NCBI GenBank assembly: GCA_017694995.1
Contig: JADIMB010000090.1
Coordinates: 1-46,470 of the forward strand
Direction: 5' to 3'
Origin: Candidatus Cryptobacteroides faecavium
Lineage (GTDB): Bacteria > Bacteroidota > Bacteroidia > Bacteroidales > UBA932
Length of the DNA stretch: 46,470 bases
The stretch's first letter is position 1. Every line of letters starts with the position of its first letter. The notes under the pieces are model-generated. The model was given only the letters and a program-made list of their open reading frames with translations, did not search any database and was not told the DNA's origin. The translations under genes were made by a program, and so were the position numbers. Below are positions 1 to 8,974 of the stretch, piece by piece.

Positions 1-19
1 ATTTCCTCCGGAAATCCCC

Positions 20-153
20 TTAACGTCAGTGTGACGGATTCCGGTCATAAATGATAAAATATTGATTTTTAATATAATATTGTTAAATATAAATTCGTCG
101 AACTGACGTTAAACTACTGAATATTAATCTAATATAATTCGAACTGACATTAA
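20..153. repeat. Repeated operator-like motif upstream of GH51 gene
   Basis: The motif ACTGACGTTAA occurs at 102-112 inside a 14-base copy CGAACTGACGTTAA (99-112). A near-identical direct copy CGAACTGACATTAA sits at 140-153, 41 bp further on and just before the GH51 start. A perfect inverted copy TTAACGTCAGT lies at 20-30. The spacer is very AT-rich, with AATATAAT tracts at 71-78 and 131-138. No TAnnTTTG promoter box is visible in this gap. The spacing of about four helical turns between the direct copies suggests binding by a dimeric or multimeric regulator; this is inference. Confidence 0.5.
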
Positions 154-156
154 GCG

Positions 157-2709
157 ATGCGACATTTTGATTTTATGCGCAAGCTGGCGGTGCCGGCTTT
201 GGGTGCCGCTCCTGCCATTGTGGCAGTGATGCTTTCATCCCAGCCGGAGGCTGTGGCCCAGGAGATAGTTGTGGACCTCGGAAAGCGCGGGGCGGAGATA
301 CCTTCGTCCCTTTACGGGGTGTTCTTTGAGGAGATCACGGGATCCGGAGACGGTGGCCTGTATGCGGAGATGGTGCGCAACAGGGGCTTTGAGGAGGGGG
401 TCCTGCCGTCCGGATGCACCCTTGAGGACGGCTATGCGGCTGCCCCGCACAGTCACTGCTATTCCAACGACTCTCTGAACTGTTTCCGTGTGAGGTGGAG
501 CCCGGACCTGGCGATGACGGGATGGCGGGTGCAGTACTCCGACGGGTCCCAGGCCTCCTCGGCCATTACGGACGAGTACCCTCTGAACGATGCCACTCCG
601 CACTCTCTGAGGCTGGACCTCTGCAGTGCGAGAGGGGATGTGAGCGCAGTTAATACCGGCTACTGGGGACTGGCTGTAGAGGCTGGCAAGCGATATGACC
701 TGGAATTCTATGTCAGGTCCGAGGGGACATCGCGGTGCCGTGTCTCGATAGTGCCTTCCTCCGGGGGGCGTATTGCGTCACGGGATGTTTCCCTGACCCC
801 TGACGGGCAGTGGCACCGCTATACCGTCACCATGGAGCCGGACGCATCTGGTGCCGACAATACCCTTCAGATCACGTTCCCGGCGGAGGGGCGTGTTTGG
901 CTGGACTATGTGTCCCTGTTCCCGGAGGATACGTTCAAGGGAAGGAAGAACGGATTGCGGAAGGACGTTGCGGGGCTGATAGCGGGTCTTCATCCCGCAT
1001 TCATCCGGTGGCCAGGGGGCTGCATCGTTGAGGGGCTCACGCTTGATAACAGGGTAAAATGGAAGGAGACAGTCGGCGAACCTGTCACGCGTCCAGGTGA
1101 ATACAATCTGTGGGGCTACCGCAGCACATACGGGTTCGGATATCATGAGTTCCTCCAGTTCTGCGAGGACATAGGCTCGGATGCCATGTTCGTCTGCAAC
1201 GCCGGGATGTCCTGCCTGTTCAGGAACGGTGACTATGTCCAGGGCGAGGCTCTCGAGCCACTTATCCAGGATGCCCTGGATGCTATAGAGTATGCAATAG
1301 GGGATCCTGAGACGACAGAGTGGGGAGCGCTCAGGGCGAAGAACGGCCATCCGGAGCCATTCCCTCTGAAGTATGTCGAGGTCGGGAACGAGAATGTGTT
1401 CTGGCGCTATGCTGAGAACTACAACCGTTTCCACAAGGCGATCAAGGAGAGATACCCCCAGATAACGGTCATCACGGCCCTGATGTTCAGCAAGGATATA
1501 GACAGGCTTGACGAGGTGGAGATGATAGACCCTCATTATTATGAGACACCGGACTGGTTCTATAACAATGCCGGGGTCTATGACAAGCTGTCCCGCAGGA
1601 CGCCGTACAAGGTGTATGTCGGCGAGTATGCCGCAGTGGGCCGTTCAGACCTTTACTCATCGCTTGCGGAAGCGGCATATCTTACAGGGGTCGAGCGCAA
1701 TGCGGACAAGGTCCAGCTGGTCTCCTATGCTCCGCTTCTGTCGAACTCCCATTTCAACACCAATCATCTGATAGTCCTGGACAACCGGAGCAGTTACGGG
1801 AGGTCCAACTACCATGTCATGAAGCTGTTCTCGGAGAACCGCCCGGACTACAATGTCCTGGTGTCGATAAAAGGCGAGCAGACATCTGTGCCGTATTGTC
1901 CGGAGGGCTATGTCGGTCTGGCGACAGGCGGGACCTCTGCCGAGTTCCGTGATTTCAAGGTTGAGAGCGGAGGAAGGACAGTCTATTCGACGTCCGGCTT
2001 CAGCGATTTCGGGGACAGATGGAAGGCGGTCCGCGGTGACTGGCGCGTATGTGACGGAAAGCTCCGGCAGTCATCATGCTCGGGAGACGCCCTGGCCTTC
2101 CTGGATGGGGTCAATGTCTCGGACTGTGTCATCTCGTTGAAGGCCAGGAAGCTGGACGGAAGGGAGGGCTTCAAGGTGGTGTTTGGTATGAAGGATGAGG
2201 GCCACTATTTCATGGCGGACATGGGGAGCCATACCAACGAATCCGCGATTTTCAGGGAGATAGGTGACAACGGGTCGGTCTCCCTGTTTGACTACCGTAA
2301 TCAGGAGCCTGTCCTGAAGGACCATTGGTATGATGTCCGTATAGTCATCAGGGGGAGTGTCTGGAAATGCTACATGGACGGGAGGCTCATTTATACATAT
2401 GACCACCGGATCGTGAACAGGCATTATGCGGTAGCCGGGATTGACAGGGATGCCGGGGAGCTTGTGGTCAAGCTTGTCAACGGCACCGAGACCCCTTGGG
2501 AGACGTCCCTTGTGCTGAAAGGCGGCAGGTCGGTATCAGACACGGTGAGGAAAATAGAGCTCACCTCGGATGAATTCACTGACGAGAACTCATTTGAGGA
2601 CCCGCTCAAGGTCTCAGGCAGGGAGAGCATCATGGAAATCGCCGGGGCCAGGACTCCTGTGGTATGTGCACCGAGGTCTCTGACCATCTTCAGGATACCG
2701 GTAAAGTAG
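157..2709 (+). CDS. Secreted GH51 alpha-L-arabinofuranosidase with embedded accessory domains
   Basis: Probable exported enzyme that removes alpha-L-arabinofuranosyl side groups from arabinan, arabinoxylan or arabinogalactan. An N-terminal signal peptide ends near AVAQ (residues 32-35); translation could also begin at the second Met (base 175). Residues about 40-80 carry the GH51 opening (SLYGVFFEEI, GGLYAEMVRNRGFE). A carbohydrate-binding-like beta domain (CBM4/9 type) covers about 130-260 and the TIM barrel about 265-560. The GNENVFW motif gives the expected acid/base Glu412 and VGEYA the nucleophile Glu490. Residues about 605-770 look like a concanavalin/LamG-type jelly roll inserted in the C-terminal beta domain, which makes the protein long (850 against about 500-660 residues). 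It is convergent with the nqr operon. No co-directional gene follows; the upstream neighbour is outside the window. Family assignment is firm, substrate is inferred. Confidence 0.9.
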   Translation: MRHFDFMRKLAVPALGAAPAIVAVMLSSQPEAVAQEIVVDLGKRGAEIPSSLYGVFFEEITGSGDGGLYAEMVRNRGFEEGVLPSGCTLEDGYAAAPHSHCYSNDSLNCFRVRWSPDLAMTGWRVQYSDGSQASSAITDEYPLNDATPHSLRLDLCSARGDVSAVNTGYWGLAVEAGKRYDLEFYVRSEGTSRCRVSIVPSSGGRIASRDVSLTPDGQWHRYTVTMEPDASGADNTLQITFPAEGRVWLDYVSLFPEDTFKGRKNGLRKDVAGLIAGLHPAFIRWPGGCIVEGLTLDNRVKWKETVGEPVTRPGEYNLWGYRSTYGFGYHEFLQFCEDIGSDAMFVCNAGMSCLFRNGDYVQGEALEPLIQDALDAIEYAIGDPETTEWGALRAKNGHPEPFPLKYVEVGNENVFWRYAENYNRFHKAIKERYPQITVITALMFSKDIDRLDEVEMIDPHYYETPDWFYNNAGVYDKLSRRTPYKVYVGEYAAVGRSDLYSSLAEAAYLTGVERNADKVQLVSYAPLLSNSHFNTNHLIVLDNRSSYGRSNYHVMKLFSENRPDYNVLVSIKGEQTSVPYCPEGYVGLATGGTSAEFRDFKVESGGRTVYSTSGFSDFGDRWKAVRGDWRVCDGKLRQSSCSGDALAFLDGVNVSDCVISLKARKLDGREGFKVVFGMKDEGHYFMADMGSHTNESAIFREIGDNGSVSLFDYRNQEPVLKDHWYDVRIVIRGSVWKCYMDGRLIYTYDHRIVNRHYAVAGIDRDAGELVVKLVNGTETPWETSLVLKGGRSVSDTVRKIELTSDEFTDENSFEDPLKVSGRESIMEIAGARTPVVCAPRSLTIFRIPVK

Positions 2710-2777
2710 ATACTGCCATGAGATTTGACATTCCGTCCGGAATCCCATTCTGGTCCTGCGTATGTGCAGGTGCGAGA

Positions 2778-2817
2778 AAAATAAAAGAGGATGACACGCG
2801 TCATCCTCTTTTATTTT
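2778..2817. terminator. Bidirectional intrinsic terminator between GH51 gene and nqrF
   Basis: An 18-bp perfect inverted repeat (2778-2795 and 2800-2817) encloses the loop ACGC. The outer part of each arm is A-rich on the left and T-rich on the right, so both transcripts end in a U-rich tract after a GAGGATGAC-type stem. It lies 68 bp past the GH51 stop and 17 bp past the nqrF stop, as expected of a shared terminator for convergent genes. Confidence 0.9.
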
Positions 2818-2833
2818 ATAGGGTGTCAGGACT

Positions 2834-4102
2834 TTATGCCCCGAAGTTGTCGTAGAGCAGATTCTCTTTAGGAACCCCAAGACTGTCAAGAAGGTTCTCC
2901 ACTGAAGCGGACATCATAGGCGGGCCGCACATCAGGTAGAGGCAGTCCTCAGGATTCTCATGCTGCTTGAGGTAAGTCTCGTAAAGCACGTTGTGTACGA
3001 ATCCTGCCGTATATGCCACATGCTTTGCGTCTGCCTCCGGATCTGGCCTGTCAAGTGCCAGGTGGAACTTGAAGTTAGGGAACTCTTTCTCGATCTCATG
3101 GTAGTCCTCGAGGTAGAATGCCTCCTTAAGGCTACGCGCACCGTAGAAGAAGTTCACTTTCCTTGTGGTCTTCTCTGTCTTGAACAGGTGCATGATGTGG
3201 CTTCTCATAGGGGCCATACCTGCGCCACCTCCGATGAAGATGAGCTCCTGGTCTGCAGGAAGGTTGTCCGGGAGGAAGAACTCTCCGTAAGGACCTGAGA
3301 TTGTCACCTTGTCGCCCGGCTTGAGCGAGTAGATGTATGAAGAGCAGATACCCGGGTTTACAGGGAGGAATTTCCTTGTGGCCCTGTCGATAGGCGGAGT
3401 GGCGATACGCACGTTCAGCTTGATTATATCGCCCTCTGCAGGGTAGCAGGCCATGGAGTATGCGCGGAGGGTAGGGGTAGGGTTGACCATCTTCAGGTCG
3501 AATACGCCCATCTTCTCCCAGTCTTCCCTGTATTCAGGATCCACGTCGATGTTCCTGTAGTCCACTGTGCAGGCAGGGACATCCACCTGGATGTATCCTC
3601 CTGACTTGAAGTGGAGATGCTCGCCTTCAGGGAGTTTCACGACGAACTCCTTGATGAAGGTGGCGACGTTGTGGTTGGATACCACTTCACATTCCCACTT
3701 CTTGACGCTGAGCGCCGAGTCGGAGATCTTGATCTTCATGTCTTCCTTGACCTTGACCTGGCATCCGAGCCTCCAGTGTTCGCTAATCTGCTTCCTGTTG
3801 AAGAAACCTACTTCGGTAGGCAGGATTGTCCCGCCGCCTTCAAGTACCTGGCATTTGCACTGTCCGCAGCTTCCTTTACCGCCGCAGGCTGAAGAAAGGA
3901 AAATCTTCTGGTCCGCGAGGGTGGCGAGCAGGGACGAGCCTGGTGTCACCTCGATTTCCTTTTTCCCGTCGTTGATGCTGATCTTCACCTTCCCGGCCGG
4001 GGTCAGCTTGATCTTGACGAACAGGAGCACAGCCACCAGTATGATGGTGACAACGGTGATTGTTATCACCGCAAGTATAAGTGTTGTAAATAACGTATTC
4101 AT
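2834..4102 (-). CDS. nqrF: Na+-NQR subunit F (NADH dehydrogenase, FAD and 2Fe-2S)
   Basis: This is the electron-entry subunit of the sodium-pumping NADH:quinone oxidoreductase. It oxidises NADH through FAD and passes electrons to a 2Fe-2S centre on the cytoplasmic face. One N-terminal membrane helix (about 5-30) is followed by a ferredoxin domain with Cys73, Cys79, Cys82 and Cys114 in the usual C-x5-C-x2-C pattern plus a distal Cys. The flavin motif RAYSMA and the NADH-binding loop GGGAGMAPMRS follow, and the C-terminus has the ferredoxin-reductase ending with CGPP. Its 422 residues are normal length. It is the last gene of nqrABCDEF, starting 18 bp after nqrE, and ends at the shared hairpin terminator. 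Confidence 0.97.
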   Translation of the reverse strand: MNTLFTTLILAVITITVVTIILVAVLLFVKIKLTPAGKVKISINDGKKEIEVTPGSSLLATLADQKIFLSSACGGKGSCGQCKCQVLEGGGTILPTEVGFFNRKQISEHWRLGCQVKVKEDMKIKISDSALSVKKWECEVVSNHNVATFIKEFVVKLPEGEHLHFKSGGYIQVDVPACTVDYRNIDVDPEYREDWEKMGVFDLKMVNPTPTLRAYSMACYPAEGDIIKLNVRIATPPIDRATRKFLPVNPGICSSYIYSLKPGDKVTISGPYGEFFLPDNLPADQELIFIGGGAGMAPMRSHIMHLFKTEKTTRKVNFFYGARSLKEAFYLEDYHEIEKEFPNFKFHLALDRPDPEADAKHVAYTAGFVHNVLYETYLKQHENPEDCLYLMCGPPMMSASVENLLDSLGVPKENLLYDNFGA

Positions 4103-4120
4103 CGTTCTTCGCCTCCAGGA

Positions 4121-4729
4121 TTAAAGTTGAATACCCATGAATGTCATGAAGGCGATAGCCATCAGACCTACGGTGATGAATGTGATACCGAGTCCGCGGA
4201 GGGCGGCAGGCACGTTGGAGTATGCCATCTTCTCCCTGATTGCAGCCAGGGTCACGATAGCCAGGAACCAGCCGATACCGGAACCGAGCGCATAGACAGT
4301 GGCTTCACCGAAATTCACGAAATCCCTTTCCTGCATGAAGAGGGAGCCTCCGAGGATGGCGCAGTTCACTGCGATCAGCGGGAGGAAGATACCCAGCTGC
4401 GAGTACAGGGTCGGGGTGAATTTCTCCACTACCATTTCCACTATCTGGGTGATGGCCGCCACGACTGCGATGAACACGATGAAACTGAGGAAGCTCAGGT
4501 CCACATCAGGAAGCCCGGCCCATGCGAGGGCGCCGGCCTTCAGTACGAATTCATTCAGCAGGTAGTTGATGGGCAGTGTGATCAGCAGCACACCGATAAC
4601 AGCTATTCCCAAACCGGTAGCTGTCTTCACATTCTTAGATACCGCCAGATATGAGCACATGCCCAGGAAGTAGGCGAATATCATGTTGTCAACAAAAATT
4701 GACTTTACGAATAAGCTTATATATTCCAT
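4121..4729 (-). CDS. nqrE: Na+-NQR subunit E
   Basis: Integral membrane subunit of Na+-NQR, homologous to RnfA and paired with NqrD around the intramembrane iron centre and sodium path. The 202-residue sequence is almost wholly hydrophobic with about six helices. It opens [16 protein letters not shown] and contains the [13 protein letters not shown] segment near residue 21, which carries the conserved Cys of the family, and a second conserved Cys region [13 protein letters not shown]. It lies between nqrD (19 bp gap) and nqrF (18 bp gap) in the standard gene order, so co-transcription is expected. Confidence 0.97.
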   Translation of the reverse strand: MEYISLFVKSIFVDNMIFAYFLGMCSYLAVSKNVKTATGLGIAVIGVLLITLPINYLLNEFVLKAGALAWAGLPDVDLSFLSFIVFIAVVAAITQIVEMVVEKFTPTLYSQLGIFLPLIAVNCAILGGSLFMQERDFVNFGEATVYALGSGIGWFLAIVTLAAIREKMAYSNVPAALRGLGITFITVGLMAIAFMTFMGIQL

Positions 4730-4748
4730 ATCCGATTCGAGTTAGATG

Positions 4749-5372
4749 TTATTTTTCCTGCAGGTCTTTCTGTATGCTTCTCTGTATCCATACGATGCAT
4801 CCCAGCAGGATGAGGGCCATAGGCGGCAGGATAATAAGGCCGTTGTTCATGTAGCCGGCCTCATACACCGCTTCAGGTATTATCCTTACTCCGAACAGTG
4901 TGCCTGATCCGAGGATTTCCCTCACGAAAGCGAGGGCGATAAGGATGAGGGCATATCCGGCGCCGTTTGCAAGACCGTCAAGAAGGGACGGGATCGGCTT
5001 GTTGCCCAGGGCGTATGCCTCGATACGTCCCATCACGATACAGTTGGTGATGATAAGTCCGACATAGACGGACAGCGCCTTGCTGACACTGTACATGTAT
5101 GCTTTCAGCACCTGGTCCACGAGAATCACCATGAGCGCCACTACGACGAGCTGGACGATGATTCGGATACGGTTCGGAATCGAGTTCCTCATCAGGGAAA
5201 CCACAAAGCTTGACAGTCCTGTGACGATAGTCACTGAAAGACCCATTACGATGGCTCCTTCAAGCTGCACTGTCACAGCCAGTGATGAACAGATACCAAG
5301 GACGAGTACCGTCACAGGGTTGCCCTTGAATATCGGTTTGAGCAGTACTTCTTTATAATCGATTTTTGCCAT
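4749..5372 (-). CDS. nqrD: Na+-NQR subunit D
   Basis: Integral membrane subunit homologous to RnfE and partner of NqrE. The start MAKIDYKEVLLKPIFKGNPV matches the family opening. The conserved cysteine regions LVLGICSSLAVT and LIITNCIVMGR should ligate the iron centre shared with NqrE. About six membrane helices are visible and the length of 207 residues is typical. The gene sits 15 bp after nqrC. Confidence 0.97.
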   Translation of the reverse strand: MAKIDYKEVLLKPIFKGNPVTVLVLGICSSLAVTVQLEGAIVMGLSVTIVTGLSSFVVSLMRNSIPNRIRIIVQLVVVALMVILVDQVLKAYMYSVSKALSVYVGLIITNCIVMGRIEAYALGNKPIPSLLDGLANGAGYALILIALAFVREILGSGTLFGVRIIPEAVYEAGYMNNGLIILPPMALILLGCIVWIQRSIQKDLQEK

Positions 5373-5387
5373 AGATATTCCTCCTCA

Positions 5388-6206
5388 TTATTCTTCTACG
5401 AACTGGAACTGTACCGGAGCGCCATTCTCCCTGGCGGATGCAGACAGTGTGTTCAGATACGGCTCATAGTATTTCGCCCACAGGTTGATGCTGCGTCCCA
5501 GAGCCTGGGAAGTGATGGTGGCTCCGCTTATGGCATCGACACCGTGAGGGTTGTCCTTGGCACCGCCTTTTATCACTGCAAACATATTGTCACCTTCTCC
5601 GAGAGTCTTGTCCTTGAACTGTCCGTAGAAAGGTTCATCCGCAATCTTTGAACCCAGGCCAGGGGTTTCCCCCTTGTGGTCGAATATGGCTCCGTCGATG
5701 GTCTTGCCGTCTTCTGCAAGCGCCACATATCCCCATATCGGGCCCCACAGCCCGGCACCGTAGCACGGGATGACGGTTACAGTCCTGCCGTTGATGTCAA
5801 ATACATATACCGGCAGTCTGAGCTGGGATAGAAGGTCTGAGTTGCCGTCCTCGATTTTCTTGAGGAGGTCATTCTGTTTCTTCAGGTCCGCTGTAGTGGA
5901 TACCTGGATGTCATTGGCGTTTTCCTTGCCGATGTTCATTTCTCCGACTTTCTTGCCGGACCCGTCCACAAAGAATGCGTCCTTGACTGTTTTCGTGTAG
6001 AGTGCGATCACATCGGTGTCTTCACCTACAGTGACGGACCCGTCAACCTGGCCTGCGGCACTGAGCAGCTTGCCGATGGTCTCTTTCTTCACGTTCTCGT
6101 TCTGCATAGGCTGCAGGATCATGGCTACAAAAGCAAGAATCGCCGCAACCAGGATTACGAGAACGGTCGAATATATCATTGTGTATGTATTACCGTTTGT
6201 ATTCAT
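5388..6206 (-). CDS. nqrC: Na+-NQR subunit C (covalent FMN)
   Basis: Subunit that carries a covalently bound FMN on the periplasmic side. One N-terminal membrane anchor (about 10-32) precedes an FMN-binding domain. The flavinylation motif SGAT lies at 227-230, so Thr230 is the predicted attachment residue. Attachment needs the flavin transferase ApbE, which is not in this window. The motif LWGPIWGYVAL is the family's conserved aromatic segment. The 272 residues are full length, and nqrB ends 12 bp upstream. Confidence 0.96.
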   Translation of the reverse strand: MNTNGNTYTMIYSTVLVILVAAILAFVAMILQPMQNENVKKETIGKLLSAAGQVDGSVTVGEDTDVIALYTKTVKDAFFVDGSGKKVGEMNIGKENANDIQVSTTADLKKQNDLLKKIEDGNSDLLSQLRLPVYVFDINGRTVTVIPCYGAGLWGPIWGYVALAEDGKTIDGAIFDHKGETPGLGSKIADEPFYGQFKDKTLGEGDNMFAVIKGGAKDNPHGVDAISGATITSQALGRSINLWAKYYEPYLNTLSASARENGAPVQFQFVEE

Positions 6207-6218
6207 ACCTTATATATA

Positions 6219-7409
6219 TTAAGCGACTTTAACTTTTTTAGCCCTTCTGCTGAGGGACGCCTCGATGACATAGTGGTCAATCAGAGGTGCGAACGTGTTC
6301 ATCAGCAGGATAGCGAGCATCATTCCTTCAACATATCCAGGGTTGAAGAGCCTTACGGTCACTGTGAGGGCTCCCACAAGGAATCCGTAGATCCATTTCC
6401 CTGTCTCTGTCTGGGCTGATGTCACAGGATCTGTGGCCATGAACACTGTACCGAATGCGAATCCGCCGAGTACCAGGTGGTAGTATGCCGGCATTTCCAT
6501 TGCCGGTGTCCCGCCGATAAGGTTGCAGAGTCCTCCGATGGCAAGTGCCCCGATTACGGATGAAAGCATTATCTTCCAGCTTGCCACTCCTGTCCAGATG
6601 AGGATTACCGCACCGATGAGGATGGCTATGACAGAAGTCTCGCCCACGGCTCCAGGGATAGTACCTATAATGAGGTCCATGAATGATGTCCCTGCATCTG
6701 TCAGTCCCTGTACTCCGCCTGCTCCCGCATGTACGAGAGGGGTGGCCCCTGAGAATGCGTCCGCAAGCCCGTTACCGCTCTGGAATGCGGTCCCGTCAGT
6801 GAGGTATCTTGTGACACCTCCTGTCCAGATGGTGTCACCGGACATCTTGCTCGGGTATGAGAAGAACAGGAATGCACGGCACAGCAGGGCCGGGTTCCAT
6901 ATGTTCATGCCGGTGCCGCCGAACACTTCCTTGCCGAGGATCACTGCGAATGCCACTGCGATGGCGAGCATCCACAGAGGAACGTCCACAGGGACGATCA
7001 GCGGGATGAGCATACCTGAGACAAGGAATCCCTCGTTCACTTCATGTCCGCGTATCTGGGCTGATATGAATTCTATCGCAAGACCTACTACGTATGCAAC
7101 GACATACAGAGGAAGGACCCTGAGGAATCCGTACCATACCATCTGCCAGAAGCCCCATCCGAGGTCGAATGCGATATTGTGCTGGTAGCCGACATTCCAT
7201 ATGCCGAAAAGGGCGCATGGCACAAGGGCTACGACTACTGTGATCATTATTCTCTTCAGATCGACACTGTCCCTTACGTGTGACCCTTTGATTGTCACTG
7301 TGTCAGGAACGTAAAGGAATGACTCGAAAGCATCGAAAGTCGAATGAAGGAATCCGAATTTTCCGCCTTTTTCGAATGACGGTTTGATTTTATCGATAAA
7401 TTTTCTCAT
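6219..7409 (-). CDS. nqrB: Na+-NQR subunit B (covalent FMN, riboflavin site)
   Basis: Large membrane subunit of Na+-NQR, homologous to RnfD, with a covalent FMN and part of the sodium channel. The motif FSGATPLVH places the flavinylated residue at Thr223 from the chosen start. About ten membrane helices are visible, including the conserved stretches NEGFLVSGMLIPLIVP and GGFAFGTVFMATDPVT. The ATG at 7409 is chosen; an in-frame GTG nine bases upstream (7418) would add three residues but lies almost on the nqrA stop. Length is 396 residues, near the usual 400-415. Confidence 0.95.
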   Translation of the reverse strand: MRKFIDKIKPSFEKGGKFGFLHSTFDAFESFLYVPDTVTIKGSHVRDSVDLKRIMITVVVALVPCALFGIWNVGYQHNIAFDLGWGFWQMVWYGFLRVLPLYVVAYVVGLAIEFISAQIRGHEVNEGFLVSGMLIPLIVPVDVPLWMLAIAVAFAVILGKEVFGGTGMNIWNPALLCRAFLFFSYPSKMSGDTIWTGGVTRYLTDGTAFQSGNGLADAFSGATPLVHAGAGGVQGLTDAGTSFMDLIIGTIPGAVGETSVIAILIGAVILIWTGVASWKIMLSSVIGALAIGGLCNLIGGTPAMEMPAYYHLVLGGFAFGTVFMATDPVTSAQTETGKWIYGFLVGALTVTVRLFNPGYVEGMMLAILLMNTFAPLIDHYVIEASLSRRAKKVKVA

Positions 7410-7420
7410 AACTTCCACTT

Positions 7421-8779
7421 TTAAGCCATTTCTTTCATCATCAGGTCAATGCCGTCCGAAAGTATGGACTGGATCTCGATTTTCGAAGGACATACGTACT
7501 CGCAGAGGGCAAGATCCTCTTCAAGGACTTCATATATGCCGAACTTCTCCATCTTGTCTATGTCGTTTGCAAGGCATGCCTTGATGAGATATACCGGGTA
7601 GATGTCCATAGGGAGCACCTTGCCGTACACATCAGACATCACGAAAGCGCGCGGACCTCCATGGAGGTTCGTGTCCATATCGTATTTCTTGTTCGGTGTA
7701 AGCCAGGAGAAATAGGTGTGTGAGAAGCTGAAGAGACTTGTCCTGAAAGGCTTTGCCCATCCGAGCATTTCGAATTCCTTTCCTTCCTTGATGAGGGTCA
7801 CCTGGTTGTCATGGAATCCGAGGAAGCCGTGCTCTCCTGCATTTGTCCCTGTGAGGACATCCCCGCTTATGAATCTGACAGCGGTGCCGCTGTCCTTCCT
7901 GAAGTCAGCTATGCAGTCCATCTGCATTCCGGCCACGGTCTGTACATAGCATGGGTCGTTGGCTTCCGGGCCTGTCACAGCAACAAGGCGTGACATGTCG
8001 TATTTCCCTGTGTTGAATAGCTTTCCGATTGCTGCAAGCATCAGCGGGGTGATTGTCCATACAGTCTCTCCTTTCTGGATCGGGGAGATGTGGTGGATCT
8101 GGACCCCGACATTTCCTGCCGGATGTCTGCCTGAGAAGACGTGGAAAGTGACATTCGCCAGTTTGTGGAATGGAGTGCCTGAGCAGTTCTCCCTGTTGAG
8201 GGAGACATGCACGCCTCCGTCGGTAAGTTTTGAAATTGCGTTGACCGCTGTCTGGATGTTGTCCATTTCATCTCTGAAGGCGTATTCAGCGCTTGCGGCC
8301 AGAGGTGCAGTAGTGAAAGCGGATACGAAAATCGCCTTAGGCCTGATCTGCGGATTTGCGATGACTCCGTATGGCCTCTGGATGAATGCCGGCCACAGGC
8401 CGCTTTTCAGGAGGGCTTCCTTTACAGCCTCAGCGTCAAGTCCGGATACTTTCCTGGCACCGAAATCGACATACTCCTGAGTTTTGTCAGCCTTGATACG
8501 GACTTCAAGCAACTTTCTTTTTTCTCCTCTGACCACTTCCGTCACGGTACCGCTTACCGGTGACGTGAACAGAATCTCAGGGGATTTCTTGTCAGCCAAG
8601 ACAGGAGATCCCGCCAGGACCTTGTCGCCTTCCCTGACCAGGAGTCTCGGCAGGAGACCTCTGAAATCAGTCGGTTTGACGGCTACAACGTCAGGTGTAA
8701 TCACCTTCTTGGTCTTCTGGACTGCAGCACCCGTGATGGGAATATCCAGTCCTCGTTTCAAATCAATGTTGTTTGACAT
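7421..8779 (-). CDS. nqrA: Na+-NQR subunit A
   Basis: First gene of the sodium-pumping NADH:quinone oxidoreductase operon. NqrA is a peripheral cytoplasmic subunit resembling RnfC without its iron-sulfur domain and has been linked to quinone binding. The start MSNNIDLKRGLDIPITGAA is the family opening. The region LARLLVREGDKV-like (here LPRLLVREGDKVLAG) is the biotinyl/barrel-sandwich fold, and the C-terminus (LALCEYVCPSKIEIQSIL) retains the RnfC-like ending. The 452 residues are full length. The 195-bp gap upstream shows no clear TAnnTTTG promoter, only the terminator of the preceding susD-like gene. Confidence 0.96.
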   Translation of the reverse strand: MSNNIDLKRGLDIPITGAAVQKTKKVITPDVVAVKPTDFRGLLPRLLVREGDKVLAGSPVLADKKSPEILFTSPVSGTVTEVVRGEKRKLLEVRIKADKTQEYVDFGARKVSGLDAEAVKEALLKSGLWPAFIQRPYGVIANPQIRPKAIFVSAFTTAPLAASAEYAFRDEMDNIQTAVNAISKLTDGGVHVSLNRENCSGTPFHKLANVTFHVFSGRHPAGNVGVQIHHISPIQKGETVWTITPLMLAAIGKLFNTGKYDMSRLVAVTGPEANDPCYVQTVAGMQMDCIADFRKDSGTAVRFISGDVLTGTNAGEHGFLGFHDNQVTLIKEGKEFEMLGWAKPFRTSLFSFSHTYFSWLTPNKKYDMDTNLHGGPRAFVMSDVYGKVLPMDIYPVYLIKACLANDIDKMEKFGIYEVLEEDLALCEYVCPSKIEIQSILSDGIDLMMKEMA

Positions 8780-8917
8780 TATAAAAACCGTTTTGAGTAT
8801 TTTCAGAAAACCGCCGCGAATTTAATGAAATTTTTTCTTATTTTATATGCCTGGAGGAAATGACTTGAACTTTTTGTCAAATATCTGTCAATTTGTCCAT
8901 TATATGCTTCTGCCGAC

Positions 8918-8953
8918 AAAAAAACGGCTGGACCCGGCAAGCCGGATCCAGCC
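8918..8953 (-). terminator. Intrinsic terminator of the SusC/SusD operon
   Basis: The arms at 8926-8937 and 8942-8953 form a 12-bp GC-rich stem with loop CTTG when read on the minus strand, with a single U-G wobble. Seven consecutive T residues follow on the minus strand (A residues 8918-8924). It begins 22 bp after the susD-like stop. The rest of the gap to nqrA (8780-8917) is AT-rich and holds no other recognisable element. Confidence 0.9.
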
Positions 8954-8974
8954 ATTGGACGCTGTTGGATAAAG

